Positions 17,427 to 26,366 of a DNA stretch of 64,000 bases are shown here, piece by piece (position 1 is the first letter of the stretch; the number at the start of each line of letters is the position of its first letter). Both the position numbers and the translations under genes were made by a program. The notes beneath the pieces were generated by a model. The model ran no database searches. It saw nothing but the letters and a program-made list of their open reading frames with translations, and was not told the DNA's origin. Origin of the DNA: JAJDXW01 sp965223775 (lineage in GTDB: Bacteria > Pseudomonadota > Gammaproteobacteria > HK1); NCBI GenBank assembly GCA_965223775.1, contig OZ245021.1, forward strand, positions 3,472,001 through 3,536,000, in the 5' to 3' direction.

Positions 17427-18194
17427 ATGTTTTCCCTCGATGGGCACACCGCCCTCGTGACCGGCGGCGCGAGCGGCATCGGACTCGCCACCGCCCGCAT
17501 GCTGGTGGATGTCGCGGCGAACGTAGTGGTAGCCGATCTCAACAAGGAAGCGGGCGTCGAAGTCGTGGACGATCTCCGGGCCAAGGGCGCAAACGCGCTG
17601 TTCGTCGAGACCGACGTTGCCGCGGCCGCCGAGGTGGAGGCGCTGGTCGAAGCCGCGACCAGCCAGTTCGGATCGCTGGAGATCCTGATGCATTTTGCCG
17701 GGATTGGAATCGAGAAGAACGCGCTGGAGACCTCCCTGGAGGAATGGGAACGCGTGATCGCCGTCAACCTCACCGGCAGCTTCCTGGTCATGCGGGCGGT
17801 GGGCGCGGTAATGGTCAAGGCAGGATACGGCCGGATCGTGTCGATGTCCTCCGTGGCCGGGATGCGGGGCGGGACCGGGCGCACCGCTTACGGCGCCTCC
17901 AAGGGCGGCGTCGCGGCGATGACCCGCGTCATGGCGCTGGAATGGGCTGGATCCGGCGTGACCGTGAACACGCTGGCGCCTGGGCCTATCGATACCCCAC
18001 TGGTCCAGAAAATGCACGATGCCGAAACCCGCCGCGCCTACCTGCAGGGCGTACCGATGGACCGCTACGGAGGGCCGGAAGAGGTGGCCGCCGCCGCGAT
18101 TTATCTCGCCCTGCCGCAATCCGGTTACATCACCGGGGTGACTCTGCCCGTGGACGGCGGCTTCGTCTCCAGCGGCGTCATCAAGCGCGGCTGA
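17427..18194 (+). CDS. Short-chain dehydrogenase/reductase
   Basis: A 255-residue SDR. ALVTGGASGIGLATARML is the cofactor loop, VVVADLNKEAG suggests NAD(H), and the catalytic SMSSVAG Ser and YGASKGGVAAM Tyr/Lys are followed by GYITGVTLPVDGGFVSSG. Intact and typical. It begins just after the kbl remnant, in whose frame no coding continues. The substrate is not predictable. A 3-oxoacyl or sugar-acid dehydrogenase role fits the surroundings. Confidence 0.87.
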   Translation: MFSLDGHTALVTGGASGIGLATARMLVDVAANVVVADLNKEAGVEVVDDLRAKGANALFVETDVAAAAEVEALVEAATSQFGSLEILMHFAGIGIEKNALETSLEEWERVIAVNLTGSFLVMRAVGAVMVKAGYGRIVSMSSVAGMRGGTGRTAYGASKGGVAAMTRVMALEWAGSGVTVNTLAPGPIDTPLVQKMHDAETRRAYLQGVPMDRYGGPEEVAAAAIYLALPQSGYITGVTLPVDGGFVSSGVIKRG

Positions 18195-18539
18195 ACTGCG
18201 CCGGGAACCGTAACATACAGGACAGGAGTCTCCAGGGCCGGCGGGTGAAACAGGTATGGCGCAAGTCCATCGCGAAGGCTCCACGATCACGCGTTGCACC
18301 GCGGCTCGGCGCATACGAGAGACCCGCCCCGAATCCCGGGCACGAAATCGACAAGTATTCCTGATTTAAGACAAACTTTCCATTTTAGAAAAATAATTCT
18401 CTAGAACATCGTCGTTCGGGACAATTCATGTATCATCGGCGACCGCTACGGAGGTGTCCCCCGACCTCCTGCCACCGAAGCCTGCGGGGTGGGCGGTCGG
18501 TAGAGGTCGTCCCCCACAGACTAAACAGTCGAGAATCAG
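18195..18539. other. Intergenic region with AT-rich promoter-like tail
   Basis: No gene recognised. From about 18357 the sequence is AT-rich (TTTCCATTTTAGAAAAATAA and TTCTCTAGAA) and probably holds the promoter of the downstream XRE-cupin regulator. Confidence 0.4.
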
Positions 18540-19175
18540 ATGGGTGCCAATCGGCAGGCGGCTTACAACATCGGTAAAGCCTTGCAGCGGCTCAGGAAGG
18601 ACAACGGCTGGACCCTCTCGACGGTAAGCACGAAGACGGGAGTGGCAATCTCGACGCTTTCCAAGATCGAGAACAACCAATCGTCGCCCAATTACGACGT
18701 GCTGATTCGCTTGGCCGAGGGTCTCGGCGTGGATTTCGTCGAGCTCGTGAAGGGCGGAAGCTTCTCTACCTTTGCGCCCGGGTCCAGAACGATTACCCGG
18801 ACCAGCGACACCCTTCGCTACGAAACGCCGATGGGCGAGTACCACGTGCTGAGCAGCGAGCTTGCGAAGAAGTCTCTCCAGCCCATGCTGGTCCGTCTGC
18901 CGAAGGGAAAAGAGGCTCCCGAGATACTGAGCAGTCATTGGGGCGAGGAGATCGTCTACGTTCTCAGCGGGTCCTTGAAGTTCTTCATGGAGCCCTACCG
19001 TGAGACGCTCCTGAACCAGGGAGACTCCGTGCATTTCGATGGCGTCATTCCTCACGGGTTCGTATCGGTGGGCGATGAAGATGCCTGGATTCTCTCGGTT
19101 TGCCTTTCCGACAAGGAGATCCCGGATTTGGCAGGCCTGCTTTCCGGAGGGCGCGGTTCCGATCCGGAATCCTAG
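18540..19175 (+). CDS. XRE-family transcriptional regulator with C-terminal cupin domain
   Basis: A 211-residue protein. The N-terminal helix-turn-helix spans about residues 10-65 (IGKALQRLRKDNGWTLSTVS, TKTGVAISTLSKIENNQSSP). The C-terminal cupin spans about 115-195 (SSHWGEEIVYVLSGSLKFFM, LNQGDSVHFDGVIPHGF). Such regulators sense a small metabolite through the cupin and control nearby catabolic or transport genes. Its target is unknown; the cupin enzyme gene and SDRs nearby are candidates. Its TAG stop lies in the CTAG at the tip of the complete MITE-like repeat. Confidence 0.88.
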   Translation: MGANRQAAYNIGKALQRLRKDNGWTLSTVSTKTGVAISTLSKIENNQSSPNYDVLIRLAEGLGVDFVELVKGGSFSTFAPGSRTITRTSDTLRYETPMGEYHVLSSELAKKSLQPMLVRLPKGKEAPEILSSHWGEEIVYVLSGSLKFFMEPYRETLLNQGDSVHFDGVIPHGFVSVGDEDAWILSVCLSDKEIPDLAGLLSGGRGSDPES

Positions 19176-19416
19176 CCCGGAAAAATCACCGATTTCCTGC
19201 TGCGGACGCCAATCTGTCGCTTCGCGCTTCTCCCAAGGTCGCCGCGGTAGCGGGCCGTACTCCCTCAAGCCGCTTCGACAGCGCGAACGCGCTAGTGTCG
19301 GCTACGCCTTCGCCAGCGCGTAAACGCTCTTTCGGTCCGTGCGGCCCGCCACCACGGCATTCTGCTTCGCAGCTTCGCGCGCCCTCGCGACGAAAGCTGG
19401 TGAGATTTGCGGGCTA
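19173..19416. mobile_element. Complete MITE-like element with TA/CTAG target duplication
   Basis: A 240-base unit (19175-19414) flanked on both sides by CTAG, that is, TA duplications at 19173-19174 and 19415-19416. The terminal inverted repeats are GCCCGGAAAAATCACC at the left and GCCCGCAAATCTCACC read inward from the right, 13 of 16 matching. It contains no open gene. TA duplication within CTAG is the hallmark of IS630/Tc1-mariner-type elements, so this is probably a non-autonomous derivative of one. Partial copies lie at 5861, 11321, 15491, 20434 and 58232. Confidence 0.75.
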
Positions 19417-19475
19417 GATGCGGTCTGATACGATGGCGTGTGCACCGCCCCGATGACCGACTGAGGGAGACGACG

Positions 19476-19865
19476 ATGGCGGCAGCGACCATGCCGAGAG
19501 AGCCCACGCCGGAGGGCTCGGCCTACGTCCGTCCGCAGGACCTCGAATGGAAGCCGACCCGCTTCGACGGGATCTCCATCAAGGTCCTCTACGAGGACCG
19601 GGACAAGGGTGAGATGACCTGTCTGCTGAAATGGGAACCGGGAACCAGCCTCCCGTTCCACCGGCATCCGGAAATCGAGCAAAGCTACGTCATCGAGGGA
19701 TCGTTCTACGACCATGACGGCATCGCGCGGGCGGGCGAGTACGTCTGGCGCCGCCCGGACTCATGCCATGAGACCCATTCCGACGAAGGCTGCGTGATCC
19801 TCGCGGTCTATCGCAAGCCGAACGTGTTTCGATCAAGCCGGGGGTTCGGCGCCGGCGCCGCCTGA
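19476..19865 (+). CDS. Cupin-domain protein (ChrR-like)
   Basis: A 129-residue single-domain cupin. TCLLKWEPGTSLPFHRHPEI and EQSYVIEGSFYDHDGIARAG carry the two-motif metal site (HRHPE and a later His in SCHETHSDEG). It resembles the ChrR/dihydroxyacetophenone dioxygenase cupin group, so a metal-dependent dioxygenase or anti-sigma-like binding role is possible. The start at ATG 19476 follows GGGAGACGACG. The last ten residues overlap the 3' end of a GMC remnant on the other strand. Confidence 0.75.
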   Translation: MAAATMPREPTPEGSAYVRPQDLEWKPTRFDGISIKVLYEDRDKGEMTCLLKWEPGTSLPFHRHPEIEQSYVIEGSFYDHDGIARAGEYVWRRPDSCHETHSDEGCVILAVYRKPNVFRSSRGFGAGAA

Positions 19866-20293
19866 GCCGCCGGCCGTGGTCCGGTCCGATCGTCGCGTTC
19901 CGGCCGGACGGCGCGGTTGCCCTTGACGAGGTCGCTCGCCTTCTCGCCGATCATGATGGACGCCGCGTTGGTGTTCGAGCTGACCAGGCGGGGCATGATC
20001 GAGGAATCGGCGACACGAAGACCCGCGAGACCACGCACGCGAAGCGACGGGTCGACGACCGCCAGTTCGTCCACTCCCATCTTGCAGGTGCCGACGGGAT
20101 GGTAGTCCGTCTTGCCGAAGCGGCGCGCGGGGGCCGCGATCTCGTCGCGGGCCTTCGCCTGCGGTCCGGGCAGGTGCTCGCGCCGTACGTACTTCCCGAA
20201 TGCCGGCCGCGACATGATCTCGCGGGCGAGTTCGAAGCCGCATAGCGACATCTCGAAATCATAGGGATCGGCCCAGAAATTCGGGTCGATGAC
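19808..20293 (-). pseudogene. C-terminal fragment of a GMC oxidoreductase (choline dehydrogenase-like)
   Basis: The reverse strand reads VIDPNFWADPYDFEMSLCGF, EIMSRPAFGKYVRREHLPGP, then the active-site motif DYHPVGTCKMGVDELAVVDP, and RVADSSIMPRLVSSNTNAAS with IMIGEKASDLV. This is the last third of a GMC enzyme. The FAD-binding N-terminus is absent, and upstream sequence (20300-20450) is unrelated. Confidence 0.7.
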
Positions 20294-20433
20294 CGGCGGT
20301 GTCGCCGGACCGGTCGCGCGACCGGGTTCGCACCTTCTTGGTGCGCCCTGCTCTTCACGACGCCTCATCCTGGTGCGACACGGCCACGGCCAGCCCGGTC
20401 CGCACCCCGTGTCCCCGCGCAGTGCGTTCCCGC

Positions 20434-20453
20434 GGCGACATTCTTCCGGGCTA
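20434..20453 (-). repeat. Possible MITE-like tip at an SDR stop
   Basis: GCGACATTCTTCCGGGCTAG resembles the outer 14-18 bases of the repeat tip, and the CTAG contains the TAG stop of the SDR read leftward from 21176. Short, so it rests partly on the pattern seen at the other copies. Confidence 0.4.
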
Positions 20454-21176
20454 GAACTTCTCGCACCATGGCCGCACATCGACCTCCAGGCTCCAGGCGG
20501 AACGGTCCTGGCAATGGAGCGCGTAGTAGGTCTGCGCGATCGCATCCGGCTCCAGCATGCCGTTCTCCGGGAGCTCCGCGAGGAGGTGCGGGAACCGCTC
20601 GTGGATCGCGGGCATGTCGATGACCCCGTCCACGATCACGTGGCAGACGTGGATGCCGAGCGGTCCGAGCGAACGCGCCATGGACTGGGCGACCGAGCGC
20701 AGCCCCGCCTTGGCCGCGGCGAACGCGGTGAACTCCGCGCCTCCACGGATCGCGGAAGTCGCCCCGGTAAAGATGATCGTTCCCCTTCCGCGAGTGACCA
20801 TCTGCCGGGCGGCGGCCCTCCCGACCGCAAAGCCCGCGTAGCACCCGAGGCGCCAGACCTTCTCGAACATTGCGGGCTCGATATCCAGAAACGACTGGCG
20901 GTGCTGCGCACCGGCATTGAATACGACCGCGTCGAGATCGCCGAGCCGGGCGACATCGTCGAACAGGGTCTCGATCTGATCTTCGAAGCGAAGGTCCGCC
21001 GGCTTGACCACCGCCTTCCCTCCCTCCGCCGCAATCTGCGCCTGGATGCGTTGCAGGCGCTCCTCGCTGCGGGCGACGAGAACCGCCACGTAGCCGGCCT
21101 TCGCAAACCGTCGGGCGGCCGCCCCGCCGAGGCCGTCGCCGACCCCCGCGACCAGTGCAAGGCGTTCGCCGCTCAT
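20451..21176 (-). CDS. Atypical SDR lacking the catalytic tyrosine
   Basis: A 241-residue SDR-fold protein starting MSGERLALVAGVGDGLGGAA. It has a cofactor loop (GVGDGLG), VLVARSEERLQ pointing to NADP(H), FNAGAQHRQ in place of NNAG, and the active-site Ser in TGATSA. The YxxxK motif reads FAAAK, so Phe replaces the catalytic Tyr. This subgroup exists in databases as short-chain dehydrogenases of unknown reaction; it may bind but not reduce, or use another acid. ATG 21176 is the SDR-typical start. It lies downstream of the ribokinase gene in the same direction. Confidence 0.78.
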   Translation of the reverse strand: MSGERLALVAGVGDGLGGAAARRFAKAGYVAVLVARSEERLQRIQAQIAAEGGKAVVKPADLRFEDQIETLFDDVARLGDLDAVVFNAGAQHRQSFLDIEPAMFEKVWRLGCYAGFAVGRAAARQMVTRGRGTIIFTGATSAIRGGAEFTAFAAAKAGLRSVAQSMARSLGPLGIHVCHVIVDGVIDMPAIHERFPHLLAELPENGMLEPDAIAQTYYALHCQDRSAWSLEVDVRPWCEKF

Positions 21177-21398
21177 CGCACCACCGGCGCCGGAAGCGTC
21201 GCGAAGGACATTCGGGCCCACTTCCGGAATGGTCCGATCCGATCCCTGCGGAATCCGAGTCGTTCTCGTCTCACGATTGCAAGCTCCTGCGAATTGCGCC
21301 CGATGCCTTGACGGTGAAGCGGCGGTGCACTCGAGCGGGCACCGGACTTGTTCCCGGTTCACACCCCGTCGGCCGTGTCTTCAGCCCGAAGCCGGCGT

Positions 21399-22319
21399 TC
21401 AATCCGGCGAGTGCCCCACGCCCCGGGCGGCGGCCGCGATCTCGGCCCAGGCGGGCTGCGACGACTGCGCTCCGGCGCGGGTACAGGCGAGGGACCCGGC
21501 GGCCGTCGCGTAGCGAGCCGCCTCCCGAAGGCCGTGTCCGGTGGAGAGCATCGCGGCGAGGACGCCGGAGAAAGTGTCGCCCGCTCCCGTGGTGTCCATC
21601 GGCGTGATGTCCAGCGCCGGGGTGTGTATCGCCTCTCGGCCGGTGTGGCAGAGCGACCCCTCGGCTCCAAAGGTGGCGGCCACCGTCAGTCCGAAGCGGC
21701 GCGCCAGCCATTCCGGAAGGTTTCGCAGGGGCTCGTCCCCGCCCCCCGCGTTGGCGGCCACCTGGACGATCTCGATCTCGTTCACGATGAGGACCTCGAG
21801 GGCGGCGAGAACGTCGTCCGGAACCGGGAACGCAGGGGCCGCGTTGAGCACGATGCGGCACCCCCGCCGCGCAGCCCGCTCCACGAGGCGCCGGTTCTCG
21901 TCGAGGGGCACCTCGTGCTGCAGCAGCACCACCGGCTCCCCGTCCAGCAGCTCGTCGGGGACCTGGGAGTGGGTCACCCGGGTGTTGGCCCCGGAAGCGA
22001 CCGCGATGGTGCTCGCGCCGGTCCCCTCCTCCACCCAGATCGTCGCGCAGCCCGTGGGCTCGTCAGCCTCGCCGACCCGGGCGAGATCGACGCCCTCGGT
22101 GCGCAGCCGGGCGAGGGCGGGAGCGGCGAAGGCATCCGCCCCGACCATGCCTGCCATCGCCACCGGCGCGCCGGCACGCCGGGCCGCGTGAGCCTGATTG
22201 GCCCCCTTGCCTCCCGGGGATATCACGCAGTCGTGCCCCAGCACGGTCTCGCCCCTCTCGGGCAGGCGGGCCAGGCCGACGGCGATGTCGATATTGATCG
22301 AACCGAATACGATGACCAT
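21399..22319 (-). CDS. rbsK: PfkB-family carbohydrate kinase (ribokinase-like)
   Basis: A 306-residue kinase starting MVIVFGSINIDIAVGLARLP. It has the first PfkB signature around SPGGKGANQAHAARRAG and the second, DTTGAGDTFSGVLAAML, with the catalytic Asp and anion hole. EPTGCATIWVEE and LNAAPAFPVPDD also match ribokinases. It phosphorylates ribose or another pentose, nucleoside or ketose. No ribose ABC transporter is adjacent, so the substrate is open. An upstream in-frame region to 22592 looks non-coding. Confidence 0.85.
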   Translation of the reverse strand: MVIVFGSINIDIAVGLARLPERGETVLGHDCVISPGGKGANQAHAARRAGAPVAMAGMVGADAFAAPALARLRTEGVDLARVGEADEPTGCATIWVEEGTGASTIAVASGANTRVTHSQVPDELLDGEPVVLLQHEVPLDENRRLVERAARRGCRIVLNAAPAFPVPDDVLAALEVLIVNEIEIVQVAANAGGGDEPLRNLPEWLARRFGLTVAATFGAEGSLCHTGREAIHTPALDITPMDTTGAGDTFSGVLAAMLSTGHGLREAARYATAAGSLACTRAGAQSSQPAWAEIAAAARGVGHSPD

Positions 22320-22590
22320 TGCGATCCGAAGAAAGCGCGGGGTGCGGCTAGCGAATGGGGTTCCGGCGGACGCCGCAGGTGGGAGCGGCCGCATCGCGGC
22401 CGGCGAACCCCCCGGCGGGGCCGATCCGGCTGGCGGGGTCCATGATGTTCCGCAGCTTCTCCACGACTGCAATGTTATTCTGGAATTCGCACGCCCTCCA
22501 CCATCCCGCTCGACTCCCCCGCCGCGCGATGCCGTCCGGTGCGGAGCGAGCCCGGCGCGATTCGAACCGGCAAGAGGAGATTCCCTGCCC

Positions 22591-24678
22591 ATGACCTACC
22601 GGCTCGGCGTGGACATCGGCGGAACGTTCACCGACTTCGCCCTGTTCGACGAACGGGGCAGCCGACTCGCGGTCTACAAGCAGCTCACCACGCCGGCCGA
22701 CCCTTCCGTCGCGGTGATCGAAGGTGCGGCCGCCCTGCTCGACCGCGAGACCGTCTCGATGTCCGACGTCGACTCGATCGCCCACGGCACGACTCTCGTC
22801 ACGAACTCGATCATCGAGCGGCGGGGAGCGAAGACGGGGATGCTGGTCACCGCGGGGTTCCGCGACCTCCTCGACATGGGCTTCGAGCAGCGTTACGACC
22901 TGTTCGACCTCCGGCTCACGTGGCCCGATCCGCTCGTTGCGCGCCGGCATCGCCGCGAGGTCCGCGAACGCGTCGCGTACGACGGCGCGGTGGTCGAGCC
23001 GCTGGACCTCGAGGGTGCGCGCGAGGCGGTTCGCGACCTCGTCGGCTCGGCCGGCATCGAAGCGCTCGCCATCTGCTTCCTCCACTCCTACGCCAACCCG
23101 GTTCACGAGGAGGCGGCCGGAGATCTGGTGCGCGAGGAGTTTCCCGGACTGCACGTCTCGCGCTCCGCCGACATCTTCGCGAACATGCGCGAGTACGAGC
23201 GCTGGACCACCGCGACGATGAACGCCTATGTCCAACCGATGTTCGACCGCTACGTCGAACGGCTCGAGCGGGGTCTCACGGAACTCGGGTTCACCGGCCA
23301 ACTCCACATCATGACGTCGTCCGGTGCTTCGATCGTGCCGGAGACGGCGCGGCGCTTTCCGGTCCGCGCCCTCGAATCCGGCCCCGCGGCCGGGGCGCTC
23401 ATGTCCGCTTACCACGGACGCGGGCTCGGACTGCCCGACCTTCTTTCGTTCGACATGGGCGGCACGACCGCAAAGGGCGCTCTCATCCGGCGGTACGCGC
23501 CGCTGAAGCAGTACGACCTCGAGATCGGGCGCGTGCACGAGTTCAAGCGCGGCAGCGGCCTGCCGGCGAAGCTGCCGGTCATCGACATGATCGAGATCGG
23601 CGCCGGGGGCGGCTCGCTCGCACGGGTCGACGAGCGCGGGCTCATCCGGGTGGGGCCGCGGAGCGCGGGCGCGGACCCCGGTCCCGCCTGCTACGCGAAG
23701 GGCGGAACCGGGGCCACCCTGACGGACGCGAACGTGGTGCTCGGCTACCTCGATCCCGAATTCTTTCTCGGCGGCGAGATGCCTCTCGATGCGGGCGCCG
23801 CGCGCGCCGCGATCGAACGGCACGTGGCGGCGCCGGCGGGGCTCGATCCGATCCGGGCCGCGTGGGGCGTGCACGAGATCGCGAACGAGGACGTGGCGCG
23901 TGCGTTCCGGATCCACGCCTCGGAACGGGGATTCGACTATCGGAACTCGTCCATGGTCGCGTTCGGCGGGTGCGGTCCGGTGCACGCGCTCGCGATCGCT
24001 CGGAAGCTTCGGATCCCGCGGGTCGTGTTTCCGATCGGGGCGGGCGTGATGTCGGCCCTGGGACTGCTGGTCAGCCCACTCGGCTTCGAAGTCTCGCGAT
24101 CGCGGCGGGTGTTCGTGGCCGATCTCGACGCGGAGACATTCGAACGAGCCATCGCCCCCCTCGTCGACGAGGCGTCCGGTTTCCTGCGCCGGGCCGGCAT
24201 TCCGGACCCGGCCATCGTCTGCCGGCTGGACATGCGCTACCAGGGGCAGGGCTACGAGATCGAGGTAACCCTCCCCGACGCACGGTCCGGCGCAGGCAGC
24301 GCCGAAGCCTTCTCGCGCCTGGACGATCTGTTCCGAGCCAAGTACGCCGAGATCTTCTCGGAGACGTTTCTCGACGAGCCGCTCGAGATCGTGAGCTGGA
24401 AGGTGGAAGCGGCAGGCTCGGAGGCAGTACTCGCGTACCGCGGCATCCGGGGGGGTGCGCGCGGGCGGGCGAAGCGGGCCCGCAAGGTCTGGTTCGGCGA
24501 TGCTTTCATCGAATGCGAGGTTCTCGACCGCTACGCACTCGAGGCCGGTGCGACGATCGCAGGCCCGGCCGTCATCGAGGAGCGCGAATCCACCTGCGTG
24601 CTCGGACCGGGGGACCGGGCGGCGGTGGACGAGCGGCTCAACCTCGTGGCCGATCTCGCGAGTGGAGGGGACGAATGA
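22591..24678 (+). CDS. hyuA: Hydantoinase/oxoprolinase family protein, A subunit (system 2)
   Basis: A 695-residue A subunit. YRLGVDIGGTFTDFALFDER, HGTTLVTNSIIERRGAKTGM, REYERWTTATMNAYVQPMFD, LSFDMGGTTAKGALI, EIGAGGGSLARVDERG and GPRSAGADPGPACYAKGG are all in the usual order. ATP-dependent ring opening of a cyclic amide is expected with the B subunit, whose ATG overlaps this stop (TGATG), so the pair is translationally coupled. The downstream neighbours on the opposite strand are a Liv-type importer, which may bring in the substrate. Confidence 0.93.
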   Translation: MTYRLGVDIGGTFTDFALFDERGSRLAVYKQLTTPADPSVAVIEGAAALLDRETVSMSDVDSIAHGTTLVTNSIIERRGAKTGMLVTAGFRDLLDMGFEQRYDLFDLRLTWPDPLVARRHRREVRERVAYDGAVVEPLDLEGAREAVRDLVGSAGIEALAICFLHSYANPVHEEAAGDLVREEFPGLHVSRSADIFANMREYERWTTATMNAYVQPMFDRYVERLERGLTELGFTGQLHIMTSSGASIVPETARRFPVRALESGPAAGALMSAYHGRGLGLPDLLSFDMGGTTAKGALIRRYAPLKQYDLEIGRVHEFKRGSGLPAKLPVIDMIEIGAGGGSLARVDERGLIRVGPRSAGADPGPACYAKGGTGATLTDANVVLGYLDPEFFLGGEMPLDAGAARAAIERHVAAPAGLDPIRAAWGVHEIANEDVARAFRIHASERGFDYRNSSMVAFGGCGPVHALAIARKLRIPRVVFPIGAGVMSALGLLVSPLGFEVSRSRRVFVADLDAETFERAIAPLVDEASGFLRRAGIPDPAIVCRLDMRYQGQGYEIEVTLPDARSGAGSAEAFSRLDDLFRAKYAEIFSETFLDEPLEIVSWKVEAAGSEAVLAYRGIRGGARGRAKRARKVWFGDAFIECEVLDRYALEAGATIAGPAVIEERESTCVLGPGDRAAVDERLNLVADLASGGDE

Positions 24679-26318
24679 TGAATGCCGGCGCGATCGACGC
24701 GGTGAGCCTCTCGATCATGTGGGATCGGCTCATCGGAATCACCGACGAGATCATCTCCGCTCTCGTTCGAAGCTCGTTCTCCACCATCGTCCGGGAGAGC
24801 GGCGATCTCTCGGTCGTGGTTCTCGACGCGCAAGGAAACGCCGTCGCCCAGGGCAGCTACAGCGTCCCGTCGTTCACCGGAACGGCCGCCCCCACCCTGC
24901 GTCACATGCTGGCGAAGTTTCCGCCCGAATCTCTCGCGCCGGGCGATGTCGTCGCCACCAACGACGCGTGGATGGGCACGGGCCATCTCTTCGACATCAA
25001 CGTGATGCGGCCGGTATTTCGAAACGGCAGGATCACCGGCTACACCATGAGCATCACCCACCTGCCGGACATCGGCGGGCTCGGCTTCGGCGCCGCCGCA
25101 TCGGAGATCTTTCACGAGGGGCTGCGCCTCCCGGTGTGCAAGCTCGTGCGGGGCGGCCGGCTCGATGAGCCGATGTTCGAGGTCATTCGCAGCAACGTGC
25201 GGGTGCCGGAGCAGGTCTTCGGCGATCTCATGGCCAACATCACCTGCAACGAGGTCGGCGGCCGCCAGCTCCTGGAGTTCATGGACGAGTACGGTCTGGA
25301 GGACCTCGCGCCGCTTTCCGCGACCATCCGCAGCCAGAGCGAGCGGGCCATCCGCGATCGGATCGCCGCCCTGCCCGACGGCACCTACGAAGGGGCGATC
25401 GACATCGAGGGCATCGACGCTCCCCTCCGGCTCGCGTGCCGCGCCGAGGTCGCCGGCCGGGGCATCAGCCTCGACTTCTCCGGAACCTCCGCACCGGTCA
25501 ACCGAGGCATCAACGTACCCCTGTGCTACACGCGCGCGATGGCCTGCTACGCGATCAAGTGCCTGACCGTGCCCGAGATGCCGAACAACGAGGGCGCGGT
25601 AGCCCCGATCGCGGTGAGCGCGCCGGAGGACTCGATCCTGAACGCGCAGCCACCCTTTGCGACCGGAGGGCGGCACGTGACCGGGCACATGGTGGTGCCC
25701 CTCGTCTTCCGCACGCTCGCCGAGGCGGTTCCCGGGCAGGTACAGGCGGACTGCGGAATGCTGAACATCGTCACGTTCCAGGGCACCCGTGCGGACGGCC
25801 ATCCGATGTCCACGATCTACTTCTCGACCGGAGGCTTCGGTGCCCTCCAGGGCTTCGACGGCGCCGATACCATCCCCGGCCCGTCGAACATGCGGGCAAT
25901 TCCGGTCGAGATGTGGGAGTCCCTGACCGGAATCACGATCTTGCACAAGCGGCTGCTTCCGGACACGAGCGGACATGGCGAGGCGCGGGGAGGTCTCGGC
26001 CAGGAGATCGAGTTCCGGAACGATACCGGCTCCCCGCTCACCGTGTTCTGCATCGCGCCGCGGTCCGAGTTTCCCGCGCGCGGCCTCTTCGGCGGAGGCG
26101 ACGGGAGCCGGCGCACCATCCTGATCGAAGGGCGCCCGGTCCATCCCAAGGGCGCGCACGCGGTAGCCCCCGGACAGCGCTTCACGATGCGAGACGCGGG
26201 CGGGGGCGCCTTCGGCGACCCCGCGAATCGGCCCCGGGCGAAAGTGCTGGCCGACCTCGACGAGGGCCTCATCACCCCCGGCACGGCCCGGGAGGTCTAC
26301 GGCGTCGACGTGCGGTAG
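24675..26318 (+). CDS. hyuB: Hydantoinase B/oxoprolinase family protein (system 2)
   Basis: A 547-residue B subunit. SIMWDRLIGITDEIISALVR, SFSTIVRESGDLSVVVLDAQ, GDVVATNDAWMGTGHLFDIN, THLPDIGG, and the C-terminal MRDAGGGAFGDPANRP match the family. It contains VTGHMVVPLVFRTLAEAVPG in the position of the substrate-side domain. The start may be ATG 24675 or the adjacent ATG 24678. It overlaps hyuA by four bases and ends 48 bases from the convergent livF. Confidence 0.93.
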   Translation: MMNAGAIDAVSLSIMWDRLIGITDEIISALVRSSFSTIVRESGDLSVVVLDAQGNAVAQGSYSVPSFTGTAAPTLRHMLAKFPPESLAPGDVVATNDAWMGTGHLFDINVMRPVFRNGRITGYTMSITHLPDIGGLGFGAAASEIFHEGLRLPVCKLVRGGRLDEPMFEVIRSNVRVPEQVFGDLMANITCNEVGGRQLLEFMDEYGLEDLAPLSATIRSQSERAIRDRIAALPDGTYEGAIDIEGIDAPLRLACRAEVAGRGISLDFSGTSAPVNRGINVPLCYTRAMACYAIKCLTVPEMPNNEGAVAPIAVSAPEDSILNAQPPFATGGRHVTGHMVVPLVFRTLAEAVPGQVQADCGMLNIVTFQGTRADGHPMSTIYFSTGGFGALQGFDGADTIPGPSNMRAIPVEMWESLTGITILHKRLLPDTSGHGEARGGLGQEIEFRNDTGSPLTVFCIAPRSEFPARGLFGGGDGSRRTILIEGRPVHPKGAHAVAPGQRFTMRDAGGGAFGDPANRPRAKVLADLDEGLITPGTAREVYGVDVR

Positions 26319-26366
26319 CACGCGGCGGCGAACGGAGGCAGGCGATCCGCACCGCGACGACAGCGG

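Noticed and set aside
20361..20402. Plus-strand frame reading RRLILVRHGHGQP, like the start of a histidine phosphatase
   Set aside because: Only about a dozen residues match, with no continuation in any frame; too short to call a gene remnant with confidence.
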